A stretch of 64,000 bases of DNA from Catenuloplanes niger (GCF_031458255.1 NZ_JAVDYC010000001.1:9410501-9474500); one strand, 5' to 3'; shown: positions 34,601 to 43,640, counted from the stretch's first letter. Program-made: numbers and translations. The notes: generated by a model from the sequence alone, not told the origin.

Positions 34601-35105
34601 CGTAGCCGTTGTCGCCGACCGCGACGTAGAGCTTGCCGTCCGGCCCGAACCGGATGCTGCCGCCGACGTGCAGGTGCTGGGACAGCGACCGGGTGCGGAA
34701 GATCGTGAACGGCCCGTCCGTGCCGACGTCGCCGGACGCGTCGAATCTGACCACCCGGTTGTGCAGATCGAGACCGGTGTAATAGAAGTAGACATAGTGA
34801 TTCGTGACGCCGAACTCGGGGTCGAACGCGATGCCGATCAGTCCACGGTCACCGCTGGCCTCGGACGGCAGATATGCGAACGGGGTGGGCAGCAGCACAC
34901 CGTTCTTCACAATTTTGACGGTGCCGGCCCGTTCCAGGACGAATATGCGCCCGTCGGGCGCGATCTCGAATCCGCTGGGCCCGTCCAGGCCGGCACCGAC
35001 GATCAGCGCGGTCCGGAAATCCGCTGGTGGCGCCGCGTGCGCGGGCGTGGCGGGCAGGACGGTGGCGAGCAGGCAGGCGAGCAGTAGCGACACACGGGCG
35101 CGCAC
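31632..35105 (-). CDS. Secreted PQQ-type sugar dehydrogenase fused to PKD and four PA14 domains
   Basis: The 1157-residue secreted protein has a signal peptide (ending PAHA-A), a GSDH/sorbosone-type six-bladed propeller (about residues 28-365, with SGDRGLIGIAFDPEF and YGFRNPWRF) and a PKD domain (DPVGYAWDFGDGTT). A beta-rich linker and four consecutive PA14 domains fill the last ~500 residues, each with the DDGVR/DDGIR and EYYE-type signature. PA14 domains commonly bind carbohydrates, so the enzyme probably works on surface glycans. GTG at 35105 has a GGGGGG ribosome site. It heads an operon with three glycosyltransferases. Confidence 0.9.
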   Translation of the reverse strand: MRARVSLLLACLLATVLPATPAHAAPPADFRTALIVGAGLDGPSGFEIAPDGRIFVLERAGTVKIVKNGVLLPTPFAYLPSEASGDRGLIGIAFDPEFGVTNHYVYFYYTGLDLHNRVVRFDASGDVGTDGPFTIFRTRSLSQHLHVGGSIRFGPDGKLYVAVGDNGYASNAQLLTNPHGKLLRINRDGTIPADNPFYGRPGTEQAIWAYGFRNPWRFQFDAATGALYGGDVGDFTWEEVNRIVRGGNYGWPLREGFCTADCAGFTDPVHVYPHDGESAAVTGGPVYRGTRLPEAYRGNLFFGDYAKGFIRRAELDAAGTVTAVHDFDPVAGSVVDIKEAPDGSLYYLTYIPGRLYRIGYELGNHSPSAVATADVTKGTGPLTVHFDGTGSTDPDGDPVGYAWDFGDGTTSTDPAPVKSYPDTGVYPVTLTVDDGRGHTAQAVPIMIQVGIPPAVTIAVPADESRYRAGDVITYNAFATDGAGFDLDDNDIRTTVLLHHGTHTHPFAGPLTGRAGSFTVPVTGESSADTWYGITVTATDANGLSTSATIEIRPVTAPLTITTDPPGLAVHLDGVPVSTPHRVLGVAGFQREIYAPPTAVAADGTVHHFTGWSDGGAIRHPITTADGPSVHTATYAPSPDFTAAFFNNRTLAGTPVLSRSDPAVDFVWGADPPAPGVVADGFSARWTKRQYFAAGRYRFTTVTDDGVRLYIDRELVLDRWQGQSGTAHDWVGDLGAGTHTITMEYYDEGGDAVATLGWTATTDQPDAHFTARYWNTPGTGSAPTIPVASPALTRTEPAVDHDWAGGSPDPAISADHFAARWTRTVSLAPGEYEFTVTADDGVRLTVDGQRLIDAWADSGATAHTATTVVGGGPHTVELDYYENGGDAVAALSWRQTADAADPPDYAAEYWNAPGRPPAVPTTAPDLARAEPAVDADWGGGSPDPAITPDGFVARWTRTDTLPAGVYRFSGASDDGIRVFVDGVPVVDRWVNQNATFSADRALAAGPHEIRVEYYEDGGGALARFGYRRVADAGPAGGWTASYFGNPDLAGPPLVTRDDDAVDFDWGDGAPHPDVPADGFSARWTRTAAYPAGTHRMTVTGDDGVRVLVDGVIVIDGWSDHGPTTFTTDVPLTAGEHTVAVEYYERVGGALARFVQIRS

Positions 35106-35331
35106 TCCGGTCCCCCCTTCGACACGCCTCCCCAGGCAACGTCGTCCACCGTAGGGAGACCGGGTTTCCGGCACACCGCGTGGATCGAAATGAATGGAGT
35201 CGACCGTGATTCGGCACCGTTTCGCGGTCCGGCGTAATCGCGTGAACCTCGCGAATTCGGGCGCGCCCCGAGTCGCCTGCCCGACAGTTTCCGGTCCGGC
35301 CGATGTCCTCAGTGGCCGGCCGCGGCCGTCC
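35106..35331. promoter_or_regulatory. Spacer and promoter region of the glycosyltransferase operon
   Basis: About 225 bases contain no gene. The half near the dehydrogenase start is the least GC-rich (around 35180-35260) and probably holds the operon promoter. At the other end a 13-base block (CCTCAGTGGCCG) covering the esterase stop codon is repeated 25 bases away. Confidence 0.4.
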
Positions 35332-36510
35332 TCAGTGGCCGAACAGGCCGGTGAGCGCGTCCGGGAACAGGCGCCGCCAGTTGACGTAGTCGTGACCGCC
35401 CGGGTATTCGCGGTAGTCCAGCGGATAGCCCTTCGCCGTCAGCACGTCGCGCAGCCGCCGGTTCACGTCCACCTGCGGTGCCGCGCCGGCCGGGCCCGGG
35501 CCGGTCTCCCGGTCCCCGACGTCGAGGTAGAGCCGCAGGCCCGCGCGTGGGCGGGTGGCGAACTGCCGGGTCAGCCACTCCGGCTCACCGTCCGGGCCGG
35601 CCCGCCAGAAGCTGCCGGAGTGCGACAGCGCGCGGCCGAACACGTCCGGCGCGGCCAGCGCGATGTGCGCGGCGGTCAGCCCGCCGAGCGACGCGCCGGC
35701 GAGCCCGGACCGGACCGGGTCCGTGGTGACGCGGAGTTCCCCGCGCGCCCACGGGATCAGCTCGCGCGCGACGAACGCGGTGTACTCCGGCGTGCTGCCC
35801 AGCTCCCGGTCCCGGCGCGCGTCCTCGACGTGCACGTAGAGCACGACCACCGGTGGGATCCGGCCGGCCGCGACCAGGCGGTCGACCAGGTCCGGGACGC
35901 GCAGCACGGTCTGCGCGAGGTACCCGTCGAACACCACCAGCACGTTCGCGTCCACGGTGGACGCGCGCGCGGGACGGTGCACCGTGACGCGCCGGGCGCC
36001 GCCGAGCGCGGCGCTGGGCACCTCGACCTGTTCGCGCGGCCCGGCCGGGACCGGCGGGCCGGACAGCCACGGCTCGGGCGGCGCGCCCGGCAGTTCCAGC
36101 AGCGAGGCGTACCCGTCGCGGTCGGTCGGGTCGCCGGGGTCGCGCGGGAACGCGACCGTGCGGGGGTTGAGCGGGTCGACGTGGGTGGCGCCGGTGCCGG
36201 AGTCGTCCGGCGGGGAGCCGGTGCGGCCGTGGCCCAGGTAGTACAGCGTGCGCAGCCGGGACGGCACGGCCACGGTCCCGTGCCACAGGTCGGTGCCGGG
36301 CACCCGGGTGAGCACGGCCTCGACGCCCCAGCAGACCGTGGCCGTCCGCGCCTCGCCGCGCCAGACGAACGTGACCAGCGACGTGCCGTCGGGGCCGGGC
36401 GAGACCAGCGGCCCGCCCGCGGCCCGCGCCGCGCGCCAGAGGCGTTCCGCCGCGTCGGGCGCCCCCGCGCGCGCCTGGGTCAGCAGTGCGTCGATCCGCT
36501 CGTCGATCAT
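35332..36510 (-). CDS. Enterochelin-esterase-like alpha/beta hydrolase
   Basis: The 392-residue protein has an N-terminal beta-sandwich (TFVWRGEARTATVCWG, characteristic of Fes-like early-set domains) and a C-terminal esterase domain. The nucleophile Ser sits in GLAGASLGGLTA, and the late His is in YPGGHDYVNW. Fes enzymes hydrolyse ferric enterobactin, but actinobacterial relatives are often of unknown specificity and no siderophore genes are nearby. GGGGAG lies seven bases before the ATG. Confidence 0.85.
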   Translation of the reverse strand: MIDERIDALLTQARAGAPDAAERLWRAARAAGGPLVSPGPDGTSLVTFVWRGEARTATVCWGVEAVLTRVPGTDLWHGTVAVPSRLRTLYYLGHGRTGSPPDDSGTGATHVDPLNPRTVAFPRDPGDPTDRDGYASLLELPGAPPEPWLSGPPVPAGPREQVEVPSAALGGARRVTVHRPARASTVDANVLVVFDGYLAQTVLRVPDLVDRLVAAGRIPPVVVLYVHVEDARRDRELGSTPEYTAFVARELIPWARGELRVTTDPVRSGLAGASLGGLTAAHIALAAPDVFGRALSHSGSFWRAGPDGEPEWLTRQFATRPRAGLRLYLDVGDRETGPGPAGAAPQVDVNRRLRDVLTAKGYPLDYREYPGGHDYVNWRRLFPDALTGLFGH

Positions 36511-36725
36511 GAAGCCACTCCCCGGGTCGCTCCTCACGGATCACTGTGGTCGATCCAACCGCTGGGAGTCACGGGGCGGACACGCTTTGTTGCGGGGTTG
36601 TCACGAACCCGCACCGCGCGTCACCGATGATCCGCGATCGTGGCCTCCTGTCGTGACCGATCGTCAGGCGGCACCCAGGCCGCACCGGCGAGTCGCGGAT
36701 AGACGCATGGAGATGCCCCTTGACG

Positions 36726-38966
36726 ATGGTGCCGGGGGCGACCGAGACTTCGGCCGTGGTCATCAATCCCGGGCGCGCGGCGACGGCGTCGCTGCTGGCC
36801 CCGCTGCTGCTCGCCGTCCCGGTTCCGGCCGTCGCCGCACCCGGCGCCGGACCGTTGCTGCACTACCGGCTGACCGAGACCACGTCCGGCGCCGTGGCCG
36901 TCGACTCCTCCGGGCACGGGCGGCACGGCACCGTGTCCGGCGCCGCGGCCTGGGGCGGGGCGCAGGGGCTGGCGTTCGACGGCACCAGCACGTTCGTGTC
37001 CGCGCCCGCGGACCTGATGGCCGGGCTGGACGCGATCACCGTGTCGTTCGACGTGCGGGTCGACCCCGCGCAGGCCACGCCCTACTTCCTCTACGGCTTC
37101 GGCAACACCGCCGGGGCGCACGGCAACGGTTACCTGTTCGCCACCGGCGACCACCTGCGCACCGCGATCACGGCCGGCAACTGGTCCGGCGAGCAGAACA
37201 CCCGCCGCGACCCGGCCCACCGGCTGCCCCGCGGCGTGTGGAAGCACGTGACCTATACGCAGGCCGGCGGCGTCGGCGTGCTCTACCAGGACGGCACCGA
37301 GATCGGGCGGAACACCGCGGTCACCGTGACACCGGGCGCGATCGGCGGCGGCAGCACCACGGCCAACTACCTGGGCCGCTCGCTCTACGCGGCGGACCGG
37401 CTGTTCCACGGCGCCATGCGGGACTTCCGGGTCTACGACCGCGCCCTGGACCGGGCGGAGGTGGCGGAGCTGGCCCGGCCGTACAACGAGGAGCTCGTCG
37501 CGGGCGCGCTCACCCTCGGCGACACCACCGGGCTGACCGCGGACCTCGCGCTGCCGGCCACGAACGCGCTCGGCGCCGGCGTCGCCTGGACCAGCAGCGA
37601 CCCGTCCGTGATCACCGACCGCGGCGTGGTCACCCGGCCGGCACCGGGCGCGCCGGCGGGCCGCGCGGAGCTGACCGCCGTGATCGGCGCGGGCCCGGTG
37701 TCGCGCACCGTCCGGTTCCGGGTGAGCGTGCGTCCACTGCCGCGCGACCGGGCCGCGGTGACCGAGGCGGCCGCCGCGCTGACGGTGCACGACCTGGACG
37801 AGGTGCGTGGCAACCTGACGCTGCCGGCCACCGGGCTCTACGGCACGGGCGTCTCCTGGCGGTCGTCCGACCCGGCGGTGATCACCCCGACCGGCGAGGT
37901 GCGCCGCGGCCGGCACGTCCAGCGCGTGCGGCTGACCGCCACGGTCACCCGCGGCGACGCGCGGACGCGCCGCACGTTCCTGGCCACCGTGCTGCCCCGG
38001 CCGAGGCAGGAGCCGCTGGCCGGCTACCTGTTCAGCTACTTCACCGGCGAGGGGACGGCCGACGGCGAGCAGGTCCACTTCGCACTGAGCCGGGGCAACG
38101 ACCCACTGCACTGGGACGAGCTGAACGGCGGTGCGCCGGTGCTCACCTCCACGCTGGGCGAGCGGGGCCTGCGCGATCCGTTCATCATCCGCTCGCCGGA
38201 GGGTGACAAGTTCTACCAGATCGCGACCGACCTGCGGATCTACGGCAACGGCGACTGGGACGCGGCGCAGCGCCACGGCAGCCGGTCGATCATGGTGTGG
38301 GAGTCGGTCGACCTGGTGCACTGGACCGATCAGCGCCTGGTCCAGGTGTCGCCGGAGACCGCGGGCAACACCTGGGCACCGGAGGCCTACTACGACACCG
38401 CACTCGGGGCGTACGTGGTGTTCTGGGCGTCGAAGCTGTACGCGGCCGACGACCCGCAGCACACCGGCGCCTCCTACAACCGGATGATGTACGCGACCAC
38501 CCGCGACTTCCACACGTTCAGCACGCCCGCGGTCTGGAAGGACCCGGGCTACTCGGTGATCGACTCGACCGTCGTCCGGGACGGTGACACGTACTACCGG
38601 TTCACCAAGGACGAGCGGAACCCGAGCTCGACCACGCCGTGCAGCAAGTTCATCATCGCGGAGCGGTCGGCCGCGCTGCTGGACCCGGAGTGGGACCTGG
38701 TGGCCGAGTGCATCGGCAGCGGCGCGCTGGCCCGCGGCGAGGGCCCGCTGGTCTTCAGGTCGAACACCGAGCGGAAGTGGTACCTGTTCATCGACGAGTT
38801 CGGTGGCCGCGGCTACGTGCCGTTCGAGACCACGGATCTGGCCTCCGGCGTCTGGACCGTGTCCGCGGACTACGCGCTGCCGGCCCGCCCCCGGCACGGC
38901 ACGGTGCTGCCGGTGACCGCGACGGAGTACGCGGCGGTGCGCGCCGCGTACTCTGCCGGATCATGA
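36726..38966 (+). CDS. Secreted LamG / bacterial Ig / GH43-type glycosidase
   Basis: The 746-residue secreted protein has a signal peptide (LLAPLLLAVPVPAVA) and a concanavalin-like LamG domain (about 40-240, LLHYRLTET ... HGAMRDFRVYDRALD). Two atrophied Ig-like domains follow (each with WxSSDPxVI), then a C-terminal five-bladed GH43-like propeller from about residue 430 (YLFSYFTGEGTADGEQVHFALS, GLRDPFII with the catalytic-type Asp, NTWAPEAYYD, EGPLVF). An arabinan/xylan-type glycan is the likely target. The start is ambiguous (TTG 36720, ATG 36726). Its ATGA overlap couples it to the next GH43 gene. Confidence 0.88.
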   Translation: MVPGATETSAVVINPGRAATASLLAPLLLAVPVPAVAAPGAGPLLHYRLTETTSGAVAVDSSGHGRHGTVSGAAAWGGAQGLAFDGTSTFVSAPADLMAGLDAITVSFDVRVDPAQATPYFLYGFGNTAGAHGNGYLFATGDHLRTAITAGNWSGEQNTRRDPAHRLPRGVWKHVTYTQAGGVGVLYQDGTEIGRNTAVTVTPGAIGGGSTTANYLGRSLYAADRLFHGAMRDFRVYDRALDRAEVAELARPYNEELVAGALTLGDTTGLTADLALPATNALGAGVAWTSSDPSVITDRGVVTRPAPGAPAGRAELTAVIGAGPVSRTVRFRVSVRPLPRDRAAVTEAAAALTVHDLDEVRGNLTLPATGLYGTGVSWRSSDPAVITPTGEVRRGRHVQRVRLTATVTRGDARTRRTFLATVLPRPRQEPLAGYLFSYFTGEGTADGEQVHFALSRGNDPLHWDELNGGAPVLTSTLGERGLRDPFIIRSPEGDKFYQIATDLRIYGNGDWDAAQRHGSRSIMVWESVDLVHWTDQRLVQVSPETAGNTWAPEAYYDTALGAYVVFWASKLYAADDPQHTGASYNRMMYATTRDFHTFSTPAVWKDPGYSVIDSTVVRDGDTYYRFTKDERNPSSTTPCSKFIIAERSAALLDPEWDLVAECIGSGALARGEGPLVFRSNTERKWYLFIDEFGGRGYVPFETTDLASGVWTVSADYALPARPRHGTVLPVTATEYAAVRAAYSAGS

Positions 38967-39814
38967 GCAACCCCGTGCTGCCCGGCTTCACCGCCGACCC
39001 GCACCTCGTCGTGTACGGCGACACGTACTGGCTGTACCCGACCACGGACGGCTTCGACGACTGGTCCGGCACCCGGTTCCGCGCCTACTCGTCCACCGAC
39101 CTGACCCGGTGGACCGACCACGGCGTGATCCTCGACCTGGCCACGGACATCACCTGGGCCGACGCGTACGCGTGGGCGCCGGCCGCGGTGGAGCGGGACG
39201 GGCGGTACTACCTGTACTTCTGCGCGGAGCGGGCGATCGGGGTCGCGGTCGCGGACTCGCCGGCCGGCCCGTTCCGGGACGCGCTCGGCGCACCGCTGAT
39301 CGCCGCGGACGCGTACCCGGACCAGATGATCGACCCCATGGTGTTCGTCGACGACGACGGCCGGCCGTACCTCTACTGGGGGCAGGGCGCCAGCTATCAG
39401 GTGCCGCTGCACGACGACATGGTCTCGTTCGACCCGGCGCGGGTGCGGGTGCACACGCCGGAGGGCTACAACGAGGCGTCGTTCGTCATCAAGCGGGACG
39501 GCGTCTACTACCTGATGTGGTCGGAGAACGACACGCGCAGCGCCGACTACCGGGTCGCCTACGCGACGTCCGGCCACCCGCTCGGGCCGTGGGGCGCGCG
39601 CCGCGACGTCGTCCTCGCCAAGGACGAGGCGCAGGGCATCCTCGGCACCGGCCACCACTCCGTGGTCCGCGCGCCGGGCAGCGACGACGACTGGTTCATC
39701 GCCTACCACCGGTTCGCGATACCGGGCGGCGACGGCACCCACCGGGAGACCGCGGTCGACCGCCTGCACTTCACCGGCGACGGCGCCATCGCACGCGTGA
39801 CACCCACCCGGTAG
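38963..39814 (+). CDS. Cytoplasmic GH43 family glycosidase
   Basis: The 283-residue single-domain protein is a complete GH43 propeller with no signal peptide. The general base Asp is in PGFTADPHLV (residue about 12), the pKa-modulating Asp in MIDPMVFVDDDG and the acid Glu in EGYNEASFVIK. It resembles beta-xylosidases/alpha-L-arabinofuranosidases and would finish oligosaccharides released by the secreted partner encoded just upstream, with which it overlaps by 4 bases. Confidence 0.92.
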   Translation: MSNPVLPGFTADPHLVVYGDTYWLYPTTDGFDDWSGTRFRAYSSTDLTRWTDHGVILDLATDITWADAYAWAPAAVERDGRYYLYFCAERAIGVAVADSPAGPFRDALGAPLIAADAYPDQMIDPMVFVDDDGRPYLYWGQGASYQVPLHDDMVSFDPARVRVHTPEGYNEASFVIKRDGVYYLMWSENDTRSADYRVAYATSGHPLGPWGARRDVVLAKDEAQGILGTGHHSVVRAPGSDDDWFIAYHRFAIPGGDGTHRETAVDRLHFTGDGAIARVTPTR

Positions 39815-39820
39815 GCCGGG

Positions 39821-40507
39821 TCAGAGCACGTCCAGCACGGTCAGCACGGTCAGCGTCACCGCCACGGCCAGCAGCACCGCGCCCACGAGCAGGACCTTCC
39901 GCCGGTACGCCGCGTAGCGCCCGCGGACCTCGCGAGGGTCGCCCTCGGCCGTGCCGTCCGCCCAGCCGCCCCGGATCAGGCGCCGGGTCCCGTCCGGCTC
40001 GACCAGCAGCGTGCCGGTGACCACGACCGCGGTGGCCGGGCGGACGATGTGCTCGGCCACCGCGTACGGCCGCCGCTGCCCGGTCCGTTCCCGCCCGTTG
40101 TCCTGATAGGAGCGCGCGATCATCGGCGCCCGCAGCGCGAACAGTCCCCGCCCGGCCAGGTCCTCCGCCACCTCGACCCGCACCCCGCCGTGGTAGATCC
40201 CGCGGTCGCCCTCGCCGCGCCGCACGTCGGTGCGCCAGTCGACGTACCCGCCGCCGTCCTCCCGGTGCCCGCGCCGCACGGTCTCCTGGTGCCACGCCGC
40301 CGGCAGCCGCGACCACGGCGCCACCCGGCCGTCGTCCGCGGCCGTGGTCCCGCCCACGGTCACCGGACTGCCGTCCTTCACCCCGGACAGCTGGTCGGCC
40401 TGCAGCACCGGCCGTCGCCGCAGCCGCAGCCACCGCGCCCACGACCGCCCCCACAGCAGCGCGGTCACCCCCACCCCGACCCACGCCACCACGACAAGCC
40501 CGATCAC
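39821..40507 (-). CDS. Membrane protein with N- and C-terminal helices, function unknown
   Basis: The 228-residue protein has one hydrophobic segment at each end (MIGLVVVAWVGVGVTALLW and VLLVGAVLLAVAVTLTVL) and a soluble beta-rich middle of about 170 residues. The layout loosely resembles bacterial GIDE/MULAN-like proteins, but the diagnostic residues are not clear, so no family is claimed. It converges with the GH43 gene, leaving 6 bases between stops. Confidence 0.6.
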   Translation of the reverse strand: MIGLVVVAWVGVGVTALLWGRSWARWLRLRRRPVLQADQLSGVKDGSPVTVGGTTAADDGRVAPWSRLPAAWHQETVRRGHREDGGGYVDWRTDVRRGEGDRGIYHGGVRVEVAEDLAGRGLFALRAPMIARSYQDNGRERTGQRRPYAVAEHIVRPATAVVVTGTLLVEPDGTRRLIRGGWADGTAEGDPREVRGRYAAYRRKVLLVGAVLLAVAVTLTVLTVLDVL

Positions 40508-40624
40508 CCTGACAGCATGCCGGGTCCGCGGTCGCCGCGCGCGCCCCGGTCCCGGTCCGCGGCCCGCACCACAGCGCCTCCACCGGATCGTCGCGCGGGC
40601 ATCCGTACCCGATAGGCTTGTTCG

Positions 40625-41326
40625 TCAGGGTTTGGCCATCCGGGCCGCGACGCCGTCCAGCAGCAGGTCCAGCGCGGCCGGGAACGCGCTGGACACCATC
40701 TGGGTGGCCAGCAGCGGTGCCGCCTCCGCGATGTGCGGGTGGGTGGCGGACGGCAGCCGGGCGTAGGTGGAGCGCCATACCTCCTCCTCGGCCAGCAGCG
40801 CCGCGTTCGGCAGCGCGAGCGAGGCGGCGTCGAGCGCGGCGAACGCGAGCACCTGGTCGATGAACGCGTGGTAGACGCCGACCGCCTCCGGGACCGGCAG
40901 GCCGGAGGCGCGCAGCACCGCGAGCACCGCCTCGTCCGCGGCCAGCTCGTTGGTCTTGCCGGTGACCCGGCTGGTGGTGAGCACCGCGGCCTGCGGGTGC
41001 GCCACGTAGGCCGCGTGGATGCGCAGGCCGAGCGCGCGCAGGTCGTCACGCCAGGCACCGGTCGGCGTCCAGCCCCGCAACGCCTGACCGATGAGTGTGT
41101 CGCCGATCGCAAGCGTCAACTCGTCCATGCCCCGGAAGTACCGGTAGAGCGTGCTCGGGTCGCAGTCCAGCGCCAGGCCGAGCCGCCGGGCACTCAGACC
41201 CGCGCTGCCGTGCTCCCTGAGCAGCCGCAACGCGGTGTCCACGATCAACGTCTCGGACAGCACGGTGCCGCCGCGCGTGGGACGCCGCCGGCGCCGTTTC
41301 TCCTCCGGAACCACCGTCTTCGGCAC
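40625..41326 (-). CDS. TetR family regulator
   Basis: The 233-residue protein has a basic N-terminal arm, a TetR helix-turn-helix (GLSARRLGLALDCDPSTLYRYFRGMDEL, residues about 43-70) and a TetR_C-type ligand domain. The GTG start follows GGGGAGGG. It is divergent from the saccharopine dehydrogenase-like gene, which is the most likely target. Confidence 0.92.
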   Translation of the reverse strand: MPKTVVPEEKRRRRRPTRGGTVLSETLIVDTALRLLREHGSAGLSARRLGLALDCDPSTLYRYFRGMDELTLAIGDTLIGQALRGWTPTGAWRDDLRALGLRIHAAYVAHPQAAVLTTSRVTGKTNELAADEAVLAVLRASGLPVPEAVGVYHAFIDQVLAFAALDAASLALPNAALLAEEEVWRSTYARLPSATHPHIAEAAPLLATQMVSSAFPAALDLLLDGVAARMAKP

Positions 41327-41350
41327 GGGCCCTCCCCGGAACTCTTATGC

Positions 41351-41361
41351 CAACACAGTTG
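41351..41361. promoter_or_regulatory. Candidate TetR operator CAAC-ACA-GTTG
   Basis: A short perfect palindrome lies 24 bases upstream of the tetR start and about 80 bases before the divergent gene. Its position suits autoregulation, but at 4+4 bases it is weak evidence. Confidence 0.3.
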
Positions 41362-41440
41362 ACCTTACGCGAGGGGGGCGCGTTTGATCAGCTACGGGGC
41401 CCCACAACATTGACGCAAGATCGATAGGAGTCTCTCCCCC

Positions 41441-42691
41441 ATGCGAGTCCTGCTGATGGGTGCAGGCGGTGTCGGTACGGCGATCACCCGGATCGCCGCC
41501 CGGCGGATGTTCTTCGACGAGATGGTGGTGGCCGACTACGACCTCGGCCGCGCGCGGGCCGCCGTCACCGCGGTCGGCGACGCCCGGTTCCGCGCCGAGC
41601 GGGTGAACGCCGCAGACCCCGCGGCGATCATCGCGCTGATCCGGCGGACCGGCGCGGACGTGGTGCTGAACGCGGTCGACCCGCGCTTCGTGATGCCGAT
41701 CTTCGACGCGGCGCAGGCGGCCGGCGTGACCTATCTGGACATGGCGATGTCGCTGTCCCGCCCGCACCCGGACACGCCCTACGCCCGGTGCGGCGTCAAG
41801 CTCGGCGACGACCAGTTCGCCCGCGCCGACGCCTGGGCCCGCGACGGCCGGCTCGCCCTGGTCGGCATGGGCGTCGAGCCCGGGCTCTCCGACGTGTTCG
41901 CCCGGCACGCCGCCGACGAGCTGTTCGACGACATCGACGAGATCGGCGTGCGGGACGGCGCCAACCTGACCGTCGACGGGCACGAGTTCGCCCCGTCGTT
42001 CAACATCTGGACCACCATCGAGGAGTGCCTCAACCCGCCGGTCGTCTGGGAGTCCGGGCGCGGCTGGTTCACCACCGCGCCGTTCAGCGAGCCCGAGGTC
42101 TTCGACTTCCCCGAGGGCATCGGCCCGGTGCAGTGCGTCAACGTGGAGCACGAGGAGGTGCTGCTGATCCCCCGCTGGGTCCCGGCCCGCCGGGTCACGT
42201 TCAAGTACGGCCTCGGCGAGGAGTTCATCCGCACGCTGCGCACGCTGCACCAGATCGGCCTGGACCGCACCGACAAGATCATCGTCCCCGGCCCGTCCGG
42301 CCCGGTCACCGTCTCGCCGCGCGACGTCGTCGCCGCCACCCTGCCGGACCCGGCCACGCTCGGCGCCCGCATGCGCGGCAAGACATGCGCCGGCACCTGG
42401 GTCCGCGGCACGTTCCGCGGCGCACCGCGCGAGGTCTACCTCTACCACGTCGTCGACAACGAGTGGTCGATGGCCGAGTACGGTTGCCAGGCCGTCGTCT
42501 GGCAGACCGCGATCAACCCGGTCGTCGCGCTCGAACTCCTCGCCGCCGGCACCTGGACCGGCACCGGCGTCCTCGGCCCGGAGGCCTTCCCGGCCCGGCC
42601 GTTCCTCGACCTCCTCACCGCGTACGGCTCCCCGTGGGGCCTGCGCGACCTCACCCCGGCCCCCGTCCCGGCCGGCCTCCAGGCGGCGTGA
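41441..42691 (+). CDS. Saccharopine dehydrogenase family protein
   Basis: The 416-residue protein has an N-terminal NAD(P) Rossmann domain (VLLMGAGGVGTAITRIAAR), GADVVLNAVDPRF and a C-terminal Lys9-like domain with MGVEPGLSDVFARHA and EHEEVLLIPRW. Relatives include saccharopine dehydrogenase and carboxynorspermidine synthase; the substrate cannot be fixed by eye. It stands alone under the divergent TetR gene and is 27 kb from the lysine cluster, so no functional link is assumed. The last codon is followed by a strong hairpin. Confidence 0.88.
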   Translation: MRVLLMGAGGVGTAITRIAARRMFFDEMVVADYDLGRARAAVTAVGDARFRAERVNAADPAAIIALIRRTGADVVLNAVDPRFVMPIFDAAQAAGVTYLDMAMSLSRPHPDTPYARCGVKLGDDQFARADAWARDGRLALVGMGVEPGLSDVFARHAADELFDDIDEIGVRDGANLTVDGHEFAPSFNIWTTIEECLNPPVVWESGRGWFTTAPFSEPEVFDFPEGIGPVQCVNVEHEEVLLIPRWVPARRVTFKYGLGEEFIRTLRTLHQIGLDRTDKIIVPGPSGPVTVSPRDVVAATLPDPATLGARMRGKTCAGTWVRGTFRGAPREVYLYHVVDNEWSMAEYGCQAVVWQTAINPVVALELLAAGTWTGTGVLGPEAFPARPFLDLLTAYGSPWGLRDLTPAPVPAGLQAA

Positions 42692-42702
42692 CCCGGGCTC
42701 TC

Positions 42703-42741
42703 GGCACCGTCGAGATCACGCGGGGGCGTCTCGACGGTGCC
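42703..42741. terminator. Bidirectional terminator hairpin
   Basis: A perfect 13-bp stem (GGCACCGTCGAGA and complement) with a 13-base loop lies between the convergent saccharopine-type and SDR genes. Confidence 0.75.
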
Positions 42742-42764
42742 GCGCCGGCGGAGCGCCGCCGTGG

Positions 42765-43559
42765 TCAGCGGGCCGGGTCGAAGACGCGGGACATCAGCGC
42801 GGCGGCGCGCCGGCGGGTGAGGAAGCGGCTCAGGGTGACGGTGAGGCGGTTGTCGCGGCCGTCGATGACCGCCGGGCCGGGGTCGCGGCGTTCGAGGTGG
42901 CGCAGCGCGGTGGCGACGACGTCCTCGGGGCGGCGGACCTTTCCGGCGGTCAGCACGGCCGCGTCCGGCCCCATGTCCGCGGTGAAACCGGTGGCGGTGG
43001 CGCCGGGGGCGACCGCGAAGACGGTGAGGCCGGTGCCGCGCAGTTCGGTCCAGAGCGACTCGGTGAAGCTGACCATGAAGGCCTTCGTGGCACTGTAGAC
43101 GGCCATCCGCGGCGACGGCAGGTAGGCGGTGGCGCCGGCCAGGTTGATCACGAAGCCGTTGCCGGCGCGCAGCAGGTCCGGCAGGAACGCGGCGGTGAGC
43201 GCGACCGGCGCCGCGACGTCCACCGCGATCTCGGTGGCCAGCCAGCCGGGGTCCGCGTCCGCGAAGAGGGCGAACGAGCCCACCGCGGCGTTGTTGATCA
43301 GGCTGGTGACGTGGATGCCGCGGTCGGTGACCGCCCGGTGGAGTCGGGCGGCCGCGTCCGGGCCGGACAGGTCAAGGGCGAAGACCTCCACCCGTGCGGT
43401 ACGGCGAAGCTCGTCCGCGAGCGCGTCCAGTGGCTCGGCACGGCGGGCGACGAGCACGAGGCGCGCGCCGCGAGCGGCCAGGGCGCGGGCGAAGGCGGCA
43501 CCGATGCCGCCACTGGCCCCGGTGAGCAGGACGGTCTGCGAACGGTAGTCAACGGTCAT
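42765..43559 (-). CDS. Short-chain dehydrogenase/reductase
   Basis: The 264-residue classical SDR has the NAD(P) motif TGASGGIGAAFA (residues 14-25), NNAAVG, the catalytic Tyr/Lys in YSATKAF and the PGATATGF loop. The sequence resembles DltE/YqjQ-like reductases with a membrane-prone C-terminus. Substrate unknown. Start at the ATG giving MTVDYRSQ, the usual position for the family. Confidence 0.9.
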   Translation of the reverse strand: MTVDYRSQTVLLTGASGGIGAAFARALAARGARLVLVARRAEPLDALADELRRTARVEVFALDLSGPDAAARLHRAVTDRGIHVTSLINNAAVGSFALFADADPGWLATEIAVDVAAPVALTAAFLPDLLRAGNGFVINLAGATAYLPSPRMAVYSATKAFMVSFTESLWTELRGTGLTVFAVAPGATATGFTADMGPDAAVLTAGKVRRPEDVVATALRHLERRDPGPAVIDGRDNRLTVTLSRFLTRRRAAALMSRVFDPAR

Positions 43560-43640
43560 GCACCCAGCAGACCGGCCGGCCGGCGGTTCCGTCCAAGACC
43601 CGTTCCGCACCCCCTGATGCACCGGACGCATCACGACCCC

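Noticed and set aside
41441..42691. Saccharopine dehydrogenase-like gene as part of the lysine pathway
   Set aside because: It is 27 kb from the kam cluster, under a different regulator, and the family includes unrelated enzymes.
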